DNA of 33,983 nt, from positions 1-33,983 of the forward strand of contig NZ_SRJD01000027.1 of NCBI RefSeq assembly GCF_004684935.1, in the 5' to 3' direction. Both the position numbers and the translations under genes were made by a program. Under the pieces are notes generated by a model. The model was not told where the DNA came from. It made no database searches and saw only the letters and a list, made by a program, of their open reading frames with translations. The DNA is from Sporolactobacillus shoreae. GTDB taxonomy: Bacteria; Bacillota; Bacilli; Bacillales; Sporolactobacillaceae. This document shows positions 1 to 7,941 of this stretch, one piece after another. Positions within the stretch are counted from its first letter, which is position 1; the number at the start of each line of letters is the position of its first letter.

Positions 1-76
1 AAAGGGAAAATCTTCAACTGGGATTAGATCCGTTTTAACTTTTGGATTTCAATTTCCCTGCTTAATCAAATATAAG

Positions 77-406
77 GTGGGGGAATTTTTAATGACGATG
101 TGGGGGATTTTTCAATTGACAATTACAATAGGGGCTATATGTACAAATGGTTCAGTTTTAGACGTCCCTATATTAGAGAAATCTCCGTGGGTGTATGAGT
201 GTTCACTTGTTAAAACCGTTCCCCAAGATCACTGCTGCATATACATAAGCGAAATCAAGAATATACAGGTAGATAACGTTATAGAAGACACTACATATGG
301 AAAAATTGATTTAAATGCTATCGATCCATTAATCTATGCTCCCGGAAATTATTATAAGCTTGGAACAAAGATTGGCTCGGTTGGCTACTCTAAAGTTGTT
401 AATTGA
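77..406 (+). pseudogene. C-terminal remnant of a flavin reductase-like protein
   Basis: The last ~85 residues look like the C-terminal half of the flavin reductase-like (FMN-binding split barrel) family: GSVLDVPILEKSPWVYEC, then a DHCCIYISEI strand like the family's DHxxxIGEV, then a KIDLNAIDPLIY segment and a YYKLGTKIGSVGYS end. The N-terminal FMN-binding half is missing. The frame stays open to the left edge of the window, but the upstream residues do not resemble the family. A possible start is ATG at 92 behind AAGGTGG. The piece is about half a normal protein (~190-200 aa) and is probably inactive. Family assignment is from recognised residues only. Confidence 0.5.
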
Positions 407-715
407 TAAACCCTAAGGATTTTAAGGATCGAATGGTCACGTAATAAAGGTCTCTTCTGTGAAAATGTGTTAACCGTCAGCGCTGAGAAGGAACCGGAGC
501 AGTAAATGCGTGCATAACGGGTGTTTTTTATGATCACTTATTCTTGACTCTCCTGTGCGGGGTATCATTTATCATTCATAGTTGAGGGGGGGAGCACAGT
601 GCAGATTGTTGATAAGCCATGGTTTTGTGGGCTCACTATCTGTATGGTGAAAATATAAATCTGTTTATAAAAGAATTGTTAATTCTTATATCAACGATTG
701 GGAGGATATGTGGCT
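407..715. other. Intergenic stretch without a recognisable gene
   Basis: About 300 bases. A GTG at 599 lies behind a G-rich ribosome-site-like run (GGGGGGGAG) but opens only a 19-codon frame (begins MQIVDKPWFCG), perhaps a leftover gene start. No promoter, RNA gene or convincing hairpin was seen. Confidence 0.4.
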
Positions 716-1342
716 ATGGATAAAGTGGATTACAAAAAGGACTTCAAGGATTTATATCTACCCAAGCAACAACCTGTAATTCGAAACATACCTGCGATCA
801 ATTTTATTATGATTGAAGGTAACGGCGATCCCAACGGTGAAGCATTTGCTCAAGCGACAGCCGCAATTTACGCGCTCAGTTATGCGGTGAGAATGTCCTA
901 TAAAAGCAAAGATGTTCCCAAAAATTATTATGATTACACCGTTTTTCCGCTTGAGGGAGTTTGGGATCTGGTGGATAAAACCTTACCGGCTACTGTTAAA
1001 AGTAATTTAAAATATCAATTGATGATCCGGCAGCCTGACTTTCTGACGGCTGAATTATTTGACCGGTTTTTATCCGAAACAAAAAAGAAAAAGCCCAATC
1101 CTTTTCTGGATAAGGCGAGATTTATCCCGATAAACGAAGGTTTATGCTGCCAGATGCTTCATAAGGGCAGTTATGATGACGAACCATCTAGCTTTATCAT
1201 AATGTCTCATTATTGTGAGGAAAATGGCTATAAGCGACTATCAAAGACGCATCGGGAAATCTATCTGTCGGATCCTCGAAAGGTTGAAGCAGATAAACGC
1301 AAAACAGTTCTTCGGTTTCAAGTCCAGGCGACAGAGAAATAA
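716..1342 (+). CDS. GyrI-like small-molecule-binding domain protein
   Basis: 208 aa. The N-terminus (YLPKQQPVIRNIPAINFIMI, then EGNGDPNG) and the later IMIRQPDFLT-like and KARFIPINEGLCCQMLHKG segments match stand-alone GyrI-like proteins (COG4832 type), which fold like the ligand-binding domain of multidrug-sensing regulators such as BmrR and Rob. There is no DNA-binding domain. The start chosen is ATG 716, behind GGAGG at 701-705; an upstream in-frame TTG at 698 lies before that site and is unlikely. A MerR regulator with its own GyrI-like domain follows in the same direction about 150 bases on, so the two may respond to similar cationic or amphipathic compounds. The ligand is unknown. Confidence 0.8.
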   Translation: MDKVDYKKDFKDLYLPKQQPVIRNIPAINFIMIEGNGDPNGEAFAQATAAIYALSYAVRMSYKSKDVPKNYYDYTVFPLEGVWDLVDKTLPATVKSNLKYQLMIRQPDFLTAELFDRFLSETKKKKPNPFLDKARFIPINEGLCCQMLHKGSYDDEPSSFIIMSHYCEENGYKRLSKTHREIYLSDPRKVEADKRKTVLRFQVQATEK

Positions 1343-1497
1343 TCGCACTACAATAAAACTACTTGTTACGTTGCTGTAAATGAAGCCTGAATTTTGATAG
1401 GATGCTGTTCCTTTATCTTCATTTTTCACTAAAGCAGTGCGTGGATGATTGCTGCGAATCCTTCAACGGCATTTTGATTCGTAATATGACCATAGGC

Positions 1498-2325
1498 ATG
1501 AATAAGAAAGGAAATGAATCGTTGTATAAAATAGGACAATTTTCCAAAATTACCAACCTTACGATTAAAGCGTTGAGGTATTATGACGAACAGAATCTTT
1601 TGAATCCGTCCTATCGAAATGAAGAGAATGGTTACCGATATTATAACGATTCAGATTTTCAGAAGGCTCAATTTATTCTTTTGTTACGCAGTCTTGAATT
1701 TTCAATTTCTGAAATGAAAGATGTTCTGAACCACTGTGAAATGGCTGATGATTTATCGTATTTTCTAGAAGAGAAAAAGATTTTGATTGAACGTCAAATT
1801 TTAAAAGAGCAAGCCCTGGTTGAAGAAATCAGTCAAAGCACAGCACCAAAGAAAGCCATTGCTGCTAGCCATGATTACCAAATCGTCATTCGAACGATTG
1901 AGCCGATGACTGTTGCTTCCATGCGGTATCAAGGCAGTTATAGTGATATAGGCGATTATATTTGTAGAATTTATGATGTGCTCAAGGATAATGTTAAAGG
2001 ACAACCGATATGCTGCTACTATGATCCGGATTACAGTGAAATCGCGGATATCGAGGTGTGTGTGCCGATTATCCGTCCCGTTTCGGCCCGGGATCTTGTC
2101 ATTCGGGAATTGCCGGCGATCAAAGCGATCTGCACCACGCATAAAGGTCCCTATGAACACTTGAATCAGGCCTATAAGGCGATGATTGATTATGCTATCC
2201 GTGAAAATCTGCTGTGCGGTATTCCGTCAAGAACGGTTTTCCTGAAGGGGCCAGGCAGGATATTTACAGGCAATCCCAATCATTTTATAACTGAAGTAAT
2301 GATACCAATCAACGGAGATGCGTGA
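1498..2325 (+). CDS. MerR-family regulator with GyrI-like effector domain (BmrR type)
   Basis: Residues ~8-75 form a MerR winged-helix domain (LYKIGQFSKITNLTIKALRY, then YDEQNLLNPSY and YRYYNDSDF). A coiled dimerisation helix follows (~80-115), and residues ~130-275 form a GyrI-like effector domain (IRTIEPMTVASMRYQGSY, VIRELPAIKAICTTHKGPYE). This is the layout of BmrR-type multidrug-sensing activators. The start is uncertain: ATG 1498 and ATG 1486 have no clear ribosome site, while TTG 1522 sits 8-10 bases after AAAGGA and would give a protein starting at YKIGQF. No exporter gene lies downstream, so the target is not evident; BmrR-like proteins usually activate an adjacent efflux gene. Confidence 0.85.
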   Translation: MNKKGNESLYKIGQFSKITNLTIKALRYYDEQNLLNPSYRNEENGYRYYNDSDFQKAQFILLLRSLEFSISEMKDVLNHCEMADDLSYFLEEKKILIERQILKEQALVEEISQSTAPKKAIAASHDYQIVIRTIEPMTVASMRYQGSYSDIGDYICRIYDVLKDNVKGQPICCYYDPDYSEIADIEVCVPIIRPVSARDLVIRELPAIKAICTTHKGPYEHLNQAYKAMIDYAIRENLLCGIPSRTVFLKGPGRIFTGNPNHFITEVMIPINGDA

Positions 2326-2469
2326 AATTGATGGGCCGTTATTAGATCTTCAAAGTTTTCCTTATTCTGAAAGCCAACCCACTTTTTTTCATAGCGTCTG
2401 ATGGCAATGGACCGGATTTCTTGAGAATATAAGGAGAAATGAATAATTCTTCAGAAGGTGGAGCTTCGA

Positions 2470-2637
2470 GTTGCTCCTAATTCGCGAAAAGTTACCCCTA
2501 ACCCATGAAGAGTTGCTCCTAATCAGGGAAAAGTTGCTCCTAACCCATGAAGAGTTGCTCCTAATCAGGGAAAAGTCGCTCCTAACCCATGAAGAGTTGC
2601 TCCTAATCCGGCAAAAGTTACTCCGAATCTCATCGAA
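2470..2637. repeat. Eight tandem 21-bp units in an alternating A/B pattern
   Basis: Units start at 2470, 2491, 2512, 2533, 2554, 2575, 2596 and 2617. They alternate between type A (GTTGCTCCTAATCAGGGAAAA-like; shared GTTGCTCCTAA, A-rich end) and type B (same start, ending CCCATGAAGA), so the higher-order period is 42 bp. The outer units are more diverged than the inner ones. Because 21 is a multiple of 3, both strands stay open: plus strand LLLIREK/LLLTHEE heptads, minus strand SNFSLIR/SNSSWVR heptads. No convincing ribosome site supports either frame. The array lies between the 3' ends of the MerR-GyrI and EamA genes. Confidence 0.9.
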
Positions 2638-2695
2638 ATATGACGAATTACAGGATTGTGTTATTAATTCAACTGTATCTGAAACATCCATTAAC

Positions 2696-3610
2696 TTAAG
2701 CATTTTCTTCAGAAGAATATGCTTTCTTTAAACGACTGCTTGTTTCCACATGCCGGCCAAAGTAGGTCGATGCAACAATAAGAAGTCCGCCGAGCCATTC
2801 CTGCGGGGACAGCCGTTCGCCGCCTAATAGTACGGCAAAAAGTGCTGCGAATAACGGCTCTGTTCCCGTCAAAAGCCCGACCCGTGTCGGAGAGGTTCGC
2901 CTGATCATGGTCAGCTGAATGTAAAAGGCGAACAGTGTACAAAATAGGGCGAGATAAGCGGTCAACAGCCAAAACACCACCGAATGGGTAATCGTCCAAG
3001 AAGGAAAACGATCTGTGGACAGAGATAAAATTCCCATAATGATGGCGACTACGCCCAGCTGTATGGTCGTCAGCGCTCCGGAATCCATAACTTTTCCTTG
3101 AGTCATTTTTTGTGTGACCGACATTTGAACAGCGCGTAAAAAGGCGGCGAGAAGTATCAGTACATCACCAATATTGAAGTGATAACCATTTTTCATCGTC
3201 AGTAAGAAAGTTCCGATGACAGACAGTAAGACCACTCCTAAAATACCGGCTTGAAGTCTTTTGTGAGACATAACAGATTCGACGAACGGGGTAAATATCA
3301 CGAATAAGCTGATCAGGAAGCCGGCATTAGAAGCTGACGTAAAATTAATGCCCCATGTTTCGGATGAGAAAATGGCCGCAAGAAACAAACCAAAAATGAT
3401 ACCGGACAGCCATGTTTGTTTGGTGGCCTTCACGAGTTTTCTCCATGTTAAGCTGGCCATAATGACGACCGTAAGCAGAAAGCGGATAAAAAGAAAGGGA
3501 TAAACCGGAATGTCGGTTAACACTACTTTTGTTATAAGATAACTGGAACCCCATACGACTGCAATAAAAAGTAAAGACAAGTCAGCAAGCCATCGCTTCT
3601 CTCGGCTCAT
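2696..3610 (-). CDS. EamA/DMT-family transporter (first copy)
   Basis: 304 aa, about ten hydrophobic segments and two EamA repeats, opening with LLFIAVVWGSSYLITK, the usual DMT signature. Members export amino acids or other small metabolites, or carry drugs, across the cytoplasmic membrane; the substrate here is unknown. The start is ATG 3610, because the upstream GntR gene stops at 3607-3609 and the two share an ATGA overlap, with GGGGA just upstream. An earlier in-frame start would lie inside the regulator gene. The arrangement implies translational coupling and control of the exporter by that regulator. A second regulator-exporter pair is at 26069-28188, but its EamA protein is not close in sequence. 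Confidence 0.87.
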   Translation of the reverse strand: MSREKRWLADLSLLFIAVVWGSSYLITKVVLTDIPVYPFLFIRFLLTVVIMASLTWRKLVKATKQTWLSGIIFGLFLAAIFSSETWGINFTSASNAGFLISLFVIFTPFVESVMSHKRLQAGILGVVLLSVIGTFLLTMKNGYHFNIGDVLILLAAFLRAVQMSVTQKMTQGKVMDSGALTTIQLGVVAIIMGILSLSTDRFPSWTITHSVVFWLLTAYLALFCTLFAFYIQLTMIRRTSPTRVGLLTGTEPLFAALFAVLLGGERLSPQEWLGGLLIVASTYFGRHVETSSRLKKAYSSEENA

Positions 3611-4290
3611 GATTCTGTTTCCCCAACGAGAAAATGATAAACTTCTTTCATGGGTCTTAACCAATTTTGTTTCATGATAGCCGCTGCTTGCTTGGTATCA
3701 TGTATCTCGAAAGCCTGGATTAGTGCTCGATGTTCTTTCAGCGACTCTTTCACAATGATGGGGTCCCTTTTTAGAAATACAAATTTAAAACGTCGGATAT
3801 GTAATTGCAGAATTGAGGAGAAGTCCGTAATGTATGGATTATCTGCCAGCTCAACGATAGCGTTATGAAACTTTTCATCGCTTTCGATCGCTTTAAACGA
3901 CTCCTGATGATCGATGAGCTGTTCATAGTCACTTGTGATGTTTTTCAATTTTTCAATTTGTTCCGCAGTAATGATTTTGGCCGCTTCTTCAGCAGCCAAT
4001 GCGTGTAACGAAGCCAGCGGAGGATAAATTTTTAAGGCATCTTCTTTATTTATCTTGGTTACCCGTGTTTCTTTTCCAGGCCGCATTTCAATAAAGCCTT
4101 GAACCTCTAGCAATTGTAAGGCTTCGCGGATCGGCGTGCGGCTGATACCTAAAGCCTTTGAAATTTCCGAGTCATATATTTGTTCACCCGGTTCAAGCGT
4201 TCCATCTAAGATCCACTGTTGTAATTGATTGAATGCCTTATCTTTTGCCAACAGTCGAATGGGTGTGGAGATGTTTTGAGGTATAGGCAT
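3607..4290 (-). CDS. GntR-family regulator, FCD (FadR-like) type (first paralogue)
   Basis: 227 aa. Residues ~10-75 hold a GntR winged helix (AFNQLQQWILDGTLEPGEQI, SRTPIREALQLLEVQGF); the rest is an all-helical FCD-type ligand domain. ATG 4290 is preferred over the adjacent ATG 4293 because of spacing from GGAGGA and because the paralogue at 26069 also begins MPIP. The two proteins share long identical blocks and the ending QNWLRPM-EVY. The gene overlaps the EamA exporter by 4 bp. Its -10 TATAAT (4334-4329) and -35-like TTGTTC (4357-4352, spacer 17) are followed by a motif at 4312-4328 shared with the paralogue, so autoregulation is likely. FCD effectors are usually small carboxylates or amino acids. 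Confidence 0.9.
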   Translation of the reverse strand: MPIPQNISTPIRLLAKDKAFNQLQQWILDGTLEPGEQIYDSEISKALGISRTPIREALQLLEVQGFIEMRPGKETRVTKINKEDALKIYPPLASLHALAAEEAAKIITAEQIEKLKNITSDYEQLIDHQESFKAIESDEKFHNAIVELADNPYITDFSSILQLHIRRFKFVFLKRDPIIVKESLKEHRALIQAFEIHDTKQAAAIMKQNWLRPMKEVYHFLVGETES

Positions 4291-4311
4291 CATTTGTCCT
4301 CCTTCAGTGTG

Positions 4312-4328
4312 ATATATTGCATACATAT
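4312..4328 (-). promoter_or_regulatory. Candidate operator of the first GntR gene
   Basis: Minus strand reads ATATGTATGCAATATAT. The same motif with two changes (ATATGTATGTGATATAT) is at 26021-26037 in front of the paralogous GntR gene. It begins one base downstream of the TATAAT -10 element and 22 bases before the start codon, a position suited to repression. Confidence 0.55.
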
Positions 4329-4449
4329 ATTATAAAAGAGTTTAATACTTTGAACAATACGTATTTCCAGGTTAAAAATGATTCCGAATATTAGTAATGA
4401 GTAGCTTATAATGAACAATAGAAAGAAGAAAAAATAAGGTGGTAACCAA

Positions 4450-5046
4450 ATGCTTCACTTTGAGGGGAAACAGATTGTTATCCGTGATTGGAGACTGAAA
4501 GACGCAGAGGATTACATCTTCTGGAGACAACCCGGACAAGCCTGGCAAAAATTTGACGGACCCTATTATCCCCGAATGTCTAAGGATGAGGTCATTCAGC
4601 TTGTCGACGCATTGTGCACAAAAATAAAGACCAACACTTTAGAGGTGCCGCGAGATGACTTAGCCATCGCAGATTTGGATACGGATCAGCTCCTGGGCCG
4701 AGTGAGCTGGTACTGGGAAAGCCAGGAGACAAACTGGCTGTGTGCCGGAATAGCGATTTTTGATCCTGAATATTGGGGAAACGGACGAGGATTTGAAGCG
4801 TTCGGGTTATGGACGGAGTATCTTTTCAACGCCATGCCGCAAATTGTACGTGTGGATTTAAGAACATGGTCAGGAAATTTTGGCATGATGCGATTGGCAG
4901 AAAAACTGGGTTACACAAAAGAAGCCTGTTTCAGAAAGGCTAGGATTGTTGACGGCAGATACTATGATTCGATCGGCTATGGCGTTCTGAGAGAAGAATG
5001 GAATCAGATGCATCCGGAAGGATTCCAGAAAGATATTCTTAAATAG
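4450..5046 (+). CDS. GNAT-family N-acetyltransferase (RimJ/RimL type)
   Basis: 198 aa. Begins with an IVIRDWRLKDAEDYIFWRQP stretch typical of RimJ/RimL-like acetyltransferases. The acetyl-CoA region is seen as AGIAIFDPEYWGNGRGFEAF, followed by RVDLRTWSGNFGMMRLAEKL, the usual asparagine-containing 'N..M..A.KLG' helix. The acceptor is unknown (protein N-terminus, small amine or antibiotic). ATG 4450 follows AAGGTGG at a good distance, and a TATAAT at 4407-4412 may be its -10 element. It is divergent from the GntR gene and is followed directly by a copy of the dispersed element. Confidence 0.85.
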   Translation: MLHFEGKQIVIRDWRLKDAEDYIFWRQPGQAWQKFDGPYYPRMSKDEVIQLVDALCTKIKTNTLEVPRDDLAIADLDTDQLLGRVSWYWESQETNWLCAGIAIFDPEYWGNGRGFEAFGLWTEYLFNAMPQIVRVDLRTWSGNFGMMRLAEKLGYTKEACFRKARIVDGRYYDSIGYGVLREEWNQMHPEGFQKDILK

Positions 5047-5100
5047 TTTTGTATTTTGTAGCTTGCATTCTACGAAAAGACGGATACTGTGATCGAAAAG
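5047..5100 (+). repeat. Dispersed intergenic element, copy 1
   Basis: Starts immediately after the GNAT stop codon. Left part TTTTGTATTTTGT and right part GACGGATACTGTGA match copy 2 (6242-6298), and the right part matches copy 3 (GACGGATACTGCGA). It is a diverged copy with weak hairpin potential. Confidence 0.5.
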
Positions 5101-5111
5101 AGTGATTGAAG

Positions 5112-5624
5112 ATGAAGCCATACCTGGATGAACCAAGCAAAGACTATAGATCTAGTTTTCAAAACTATGCTAACAGCTATAGAGACACTTCAGAAGACGC
5201 TGTTTATTTCAGTATGTACGGTAGGGCCTTAGACGATTTTGATGATTTTTTAACTGATTTAAGAAATGCAGCCAACAATATAAATATACCGGAAGATTGG
5301 GTTGCCGCGTCAACCTTCTGGCTGATTGATCATGATCAGGTTGTTGGCGTAGTTAGAATAAGGCATCAGGAAGTAGAAAGTGCCGGACATATCGGCTATG
5401 ATATTGCGCCGCAGCACCGAAAAAAAGGATATGGTTCGCTAATCCTGAAATTGGCTTTGGCAGAAGCCCAAAAATTGGGGCTGCAAAAAGTCATCATCAC
5501 ATGCAGAACAGATAACGAGCCTTCTAAAAGAATCATTGAAAAAAATGGAGGAAGACTACTTGGCACTCTATATGATGAAGAAGAACACGCTGATTTATTC
5601 AGGTATGTGATCATGAATCATTGA
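5112..5624 (+). CDS. GNAT-family N-acetyltransferase (COG3981-like)
   Basis: 170 aa. The core is seen as FWLIDHDQVVGVVRIRH, then GHIGYDIAPQHRKKGYGSLI (acetyl-CoA motif QHRKKGYG) and VIITCRTDNEPSKRIIEKNG (the NEPSKRIIEKNGG helix). This order is characteristic of the subgroup with an R/KxGYG loop and an 'N.aS..iIekNGG' motif. ATG 5112 gives the natural N-terminus; an in-frame TTG at 5106 is possible, and the ribosome site is weak in either case. The substrate is unknown. It stands alone between two copies of the dispersed element, with the anchored unknown protein in between on the right. Confidence 0.87.
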   Translation: MKPYLDEPSKDYRSSFQNYANSYRDTSEDAVYFSMYGRALDDFDDFLTDLRNAANNINIPEDWVAASTFWLIDHDQVVGVVRIRHQEVESAGHIGYDIAPQHRKKGYGSLILKLALAEAQKLGLQKVIITCRTDNEPSKRIIEKNGGRLLGTLYDEEEHADLFRYVIMNH

Positions 5625-5670
5625 AGCTTTTTAAACCTGTATCATCTGGATATCTAAGGGGGCATTAGCA

Positions 5671-6198
5671 TTGAAAAGACTGAACATTATATTTAGTCTG
5701 ATCCTTGTACTACTAATTGTTGTTGTTTTTATTTATTTAAATAAACAATCAGTTAACTCAGTTAAACCAGATGATCAGGTTTGGTTTAAAACCGAAAAAG
5801 CGGCCATTCAGCATGCAGAAAAGTCACAATCTTCCAGTAAGCTTACATTCGTAAATGGGACAGGCTTCAACAAAAATGGAATTAAAATTATTCCGGCTTA
5901 TTTCAGAAGCAAACGTATGGGTGAAGGTTTTATGATGATTGAAATAAGGGAAAAAAACCATCAGTATACTGATCTTGCCAATAATGCTGGTGCTGCATTT
6001 AGCTATCCATCAGGAATTCCAAATGGAAAAGCATTGAATCCCGGCTTAGTTTTGAAAATTGGGAACCAGAGTTATATTCTTTTATTCGGGCGCAGCCAGA
6101 CCCACGTTAATCAAATATGGGATCAAATCAGTCAAAAAAATGTAAAACTCAATTATGTGGAAGGAACGAACATATTCTATTATTTGGAGAAAAAATAA
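5671..6198 (+). CDS. Hypothetical membrane-anchored protein
   Basis: 175 aa, not recognised. Residues ~4-24 form one hydrophobic helix after a short positive N-terminus (MKRLNIIFSLILVLL), most likely an uncleaved signal anchor, leaving ~150 polar residues outside the cell. There is no cysteine lipobox. The TTG start at 5671 is well supported by AAGGGGG about 8 bases upstream. The soluble part is rich in Lys, Asn and Ser and has no visible catalytic motif. It is a single gene followed at 44 bases by the dispersed element. Confidence 0.65.
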   Translation: MKRLNIIFSLILVLLIVVVFIYLNKQSVNSVKPDDQVWFKTEKAAIQHAEKSQSSSKLTFVNGTGFNKNGIKIIPAYFRSKRMGEGFMMIEIREKNHQYTDLANNAGAAFSYPSGIPNGKALNPGLVLKIGNQSYILLFGRSQTHVNQIWDQISQKNVKLNYVEGTNIFYYLEKK

Positions 6199-6241
6199 AA
6201 TAACAAAATGTCTGCACTTTAACTGTGGAGGAGAAGGAACT

Positions 6242-6298
6242 ATTTTGTATTTTGTGCCCGCATTTGCTGCTTGGAACACGGATACTGTGAGATAAGAA
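6242..6298 (+). repeat. Dispersed intergenic element, copy 2
   Basis: Left TTTTGTATTTTGT at 6243-6255 and right CACGGATACTGTGA near 6277-6290 match copy 1 in both halves with a different middle. It lies 44 bases after the anchored-protein stop. Confidence 0.5.
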
Positions 6299-6405
6299 GA
6301 GAAGCTTTATAGTCCTTAAATTATTGCAATTTAATCATTACTTCACATTTAATTTATGAGGAGTTCAACAGATGCAAAAGTAATATTTATTACAAGGAGA
6401 CTACA

Positions 6406-6438
6406 ATGATCCGATTAATGACGATTGTTCCTGAATAG
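6406..6438 (+). pseudogene. Vestigial gene start (10 codons)
   Basis: ATG 6406 sits at a good distance behind AAGGAG and encodes MIRLMTIVPE before a stop. The opening resembles the first residues of many GNAT proteins. A second ribosome site plus ATG (GAGGAG, ATG 6372) opens only three codons. These are most simply read as leftovers of deleted genes. Confidence 0.25.
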
Positions 6439-6490
6439 CCCCGTCTAATTTTAAAAACAAAATGAATAAACTGAGTTGGTGGTGTTTAAA

Positions 6491-7141
6491 ATGTCGGATC
6501 TATTAACCTTTGATTGTTATGGAACACTAATTGACACTTCAGCTTTCTGGGAAGAGATTGGGAAAATTGCCATAGAAAGCGGAATTAATAAAATATTGCT
6601 GGTCAATACATATGGCAATTTTGAAGAACGTTTAATGTATGGCGAAGGATTATTTACTGTATATAGTGACATTATATATAAGGCCCTGCAATACTGCGAG
6701 ATGGAATTAAGCGTTGGAAATCTAACCGATCAATATGAGCGATTAATCAAGGTACATAAAGAACTTTCTCCATTTCCTGAAGTAATCGATACATTGAAAG
6801 TATTGAAATCCAAAGGCTATCAAACATCGATCATGTCAAACTCGGACTGGAATATTATGAGGTATAACTTAGCATCACTTGAACATGACTTCGATGCGAT
6901 CTATCTTGCTGAAGATTTACATGCTTATAAGCCCCAAATAAGTTTTTTTGAACAGGTTCAAGATAAATTATCAAGTAATCGCCACGTACACATAGCTGCT
7001 GGTTTTTGGTGGGATATGGTCCCGGCGCAAAGAATGAATTGGAGAAGAATTTGGGTTAATCGGCAATCAAAAAAGGGGCTCCAAAATTGCATGCCATACG
7101 GTGAAGTAAAAAAATTAAACGAAGTACTGAATTATTTATAA
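6491..7141 (+). CDS. HAD-superfamily hydrolase, haloacid dehalogenase-like
   Basis: 216 aa. HAD motif I is LTFDCYGTLID (nucleophile Asp8), motif II is SIMSNSDWN, motif III lysine is in HAYKPQ, and the motif IV region reads HIAAGFWWDMVPAQR, giving the single-Asp form seen in 2-haloacid dehalogenase-like members. The cap lies between motifs I and II (type I cap). ATG 6491 is preferred over in-frame TTG 6476; the ribosome site (GGTGGTG) is mediocre. Could act as a dehalogenase or a small-molecule phosphatase. Four HAD genes of different subtypes lie in this window. Confidence 0.85.
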   Translation: MSDLLTFDCYGTLIDTSAFWEEIGKIAIESGINKILLVNTYGNFEERLMYGEGLFTVYSDIIYKALQYCEMELSVGNLTDQYERLIKVHKELSPFPEVIDTLKVLKSKGYQTSIMSNSDWNIMRYNLASLEHDFDAIYLAEDLHAYKPQISFFEQVQDKLSSNRHVHIAAGFWWDMVPAQRMNWRRIWVNRQSKKGLQNCMPYGEVKKLNEVLNYL

Positions 7142-7218
7142 GATGTATTTTCTTTTAATTGCGGAGAAGAAGTATATCACAACGCAGTCAATTCATAGAC
7201 AAACGGAGTTTGATTATT

Positions 7219-7701
7219 TTGGAAACATCAATGTTTCTCCTATTTTTATTTACCATTTCCCTTCATAATACCGAAGAGGGAATTTGGTTGATTCGAATGA
7301 CTCAGAATTCGAAATTCGGGTTTCATCAGGCTGTTAAACAAGATCAGTTTCTGTTTGCTGTCATTGCAGTAACAGCAGTTGCTTACTTTGTTACTTCTAT
7401 GTTCATTTTTTACCCCGACAATTCATTATTTAAATATGCTTATTTCGGATATGTAGTGGCAATGATGATCAACGTTATTTTTCCACATGCACTCTCAACG
7501 ATTGTAGAGAGGCGGTATTCTCCGGGTTTAATGACTGGACTCTTATTGATTCTGCCCATTCATACAATCCTTATTGTGAGAGCCTTTCACAATCATTTAA
7601 TTTCAGTCAGCGGTTTAATTATTGGGACCCTAATCATGTCGATAGCTATGATCTTACTTATTCCTGTAATGTTTAAACTTTCTGCAAGGTTACTTCAATA
7701 A
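7219..7701 (+). CDS. HXXEE-domain membrane protein
   Basis: About 160 aa with four to five hydrophobic helices. Near the N-terminus TISLHNTEEGIW gives the H-x-x-E-E signature that names the HXXEE family (function unknown, possibly metal-binding in the membrane); a second conserved-looking spot is IFPHALSTIVERRYSPGLMTG, with a His, Glu and the G-x-x-T-G type end. The start is uncertain: TTG 7219 lies 10 bases after ACGGAG, ATG 7231 would trim four residues, and an upstream TTG at 7159 has no ribosome site. It stands alone. Confidence 0.75.
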   Translation: METSMFLLFLFTISLHNTEEGIWLIRMTQNSKFGFHQAVKQDQFLFAVIAVTAVAYFVTSMFIFYPDNSLFKYAYFGYVVAMMINVIFPHALSTIVERRYSPGLMTGLLLILPIHTILIVRAFHNHLISVSGLIIGTLIMSIAMILLIPVMFKLSARLLQ

Positions 7702-7843
7702 TTTTTGTTGTGCCGTACATCATTTATTTTGTGGTATTATTATTCTCCTTTTAACGGGTGCAGCGTTGTCCAATTCAACAAGGATTATAATTAACATAAG
7801 AGAATACAGAATGGAACCGATACACTATTATCCTTATGATTAG

Positions 7844-7918
7844 GAGTATTTCGTGCTGATCAGTGATAATAGAGAAAGCACATCCTATTGCATGGTTGAC
7901 GGATACTGCGAAATACTC
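7844..7918 (+). repeat. Dispersed intergenic element, copy 3, with perfect 10-bp ends
   Basis: GAGTATTTCG at 7844-7853 and its exact reverse complement CGAAATACTC at 7909-7918 enclose a 75-bp unit. The right half reads GACGGATACTGCGAAATACT, matching the right part of copies 1 and 2 and the core of copies 5 and 6. It ends 23 bases before the next gene's start. Confidence 0.65.
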
Positions 7919-7941
7919 AAAGTTGAGAGGAGACACTTCAA

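Noticed and set aside
2470-2637. CRISPR array
   Set aside because: The units are contiguous 21-mers with no variable spacers, and no cas genes are present.
2389-2731. Open frames on both strands across the 21-bp repeats
   Set aside because: They exist because the unit is a multiple of three without stops; no ribosome site or recognised domain supports either strand.
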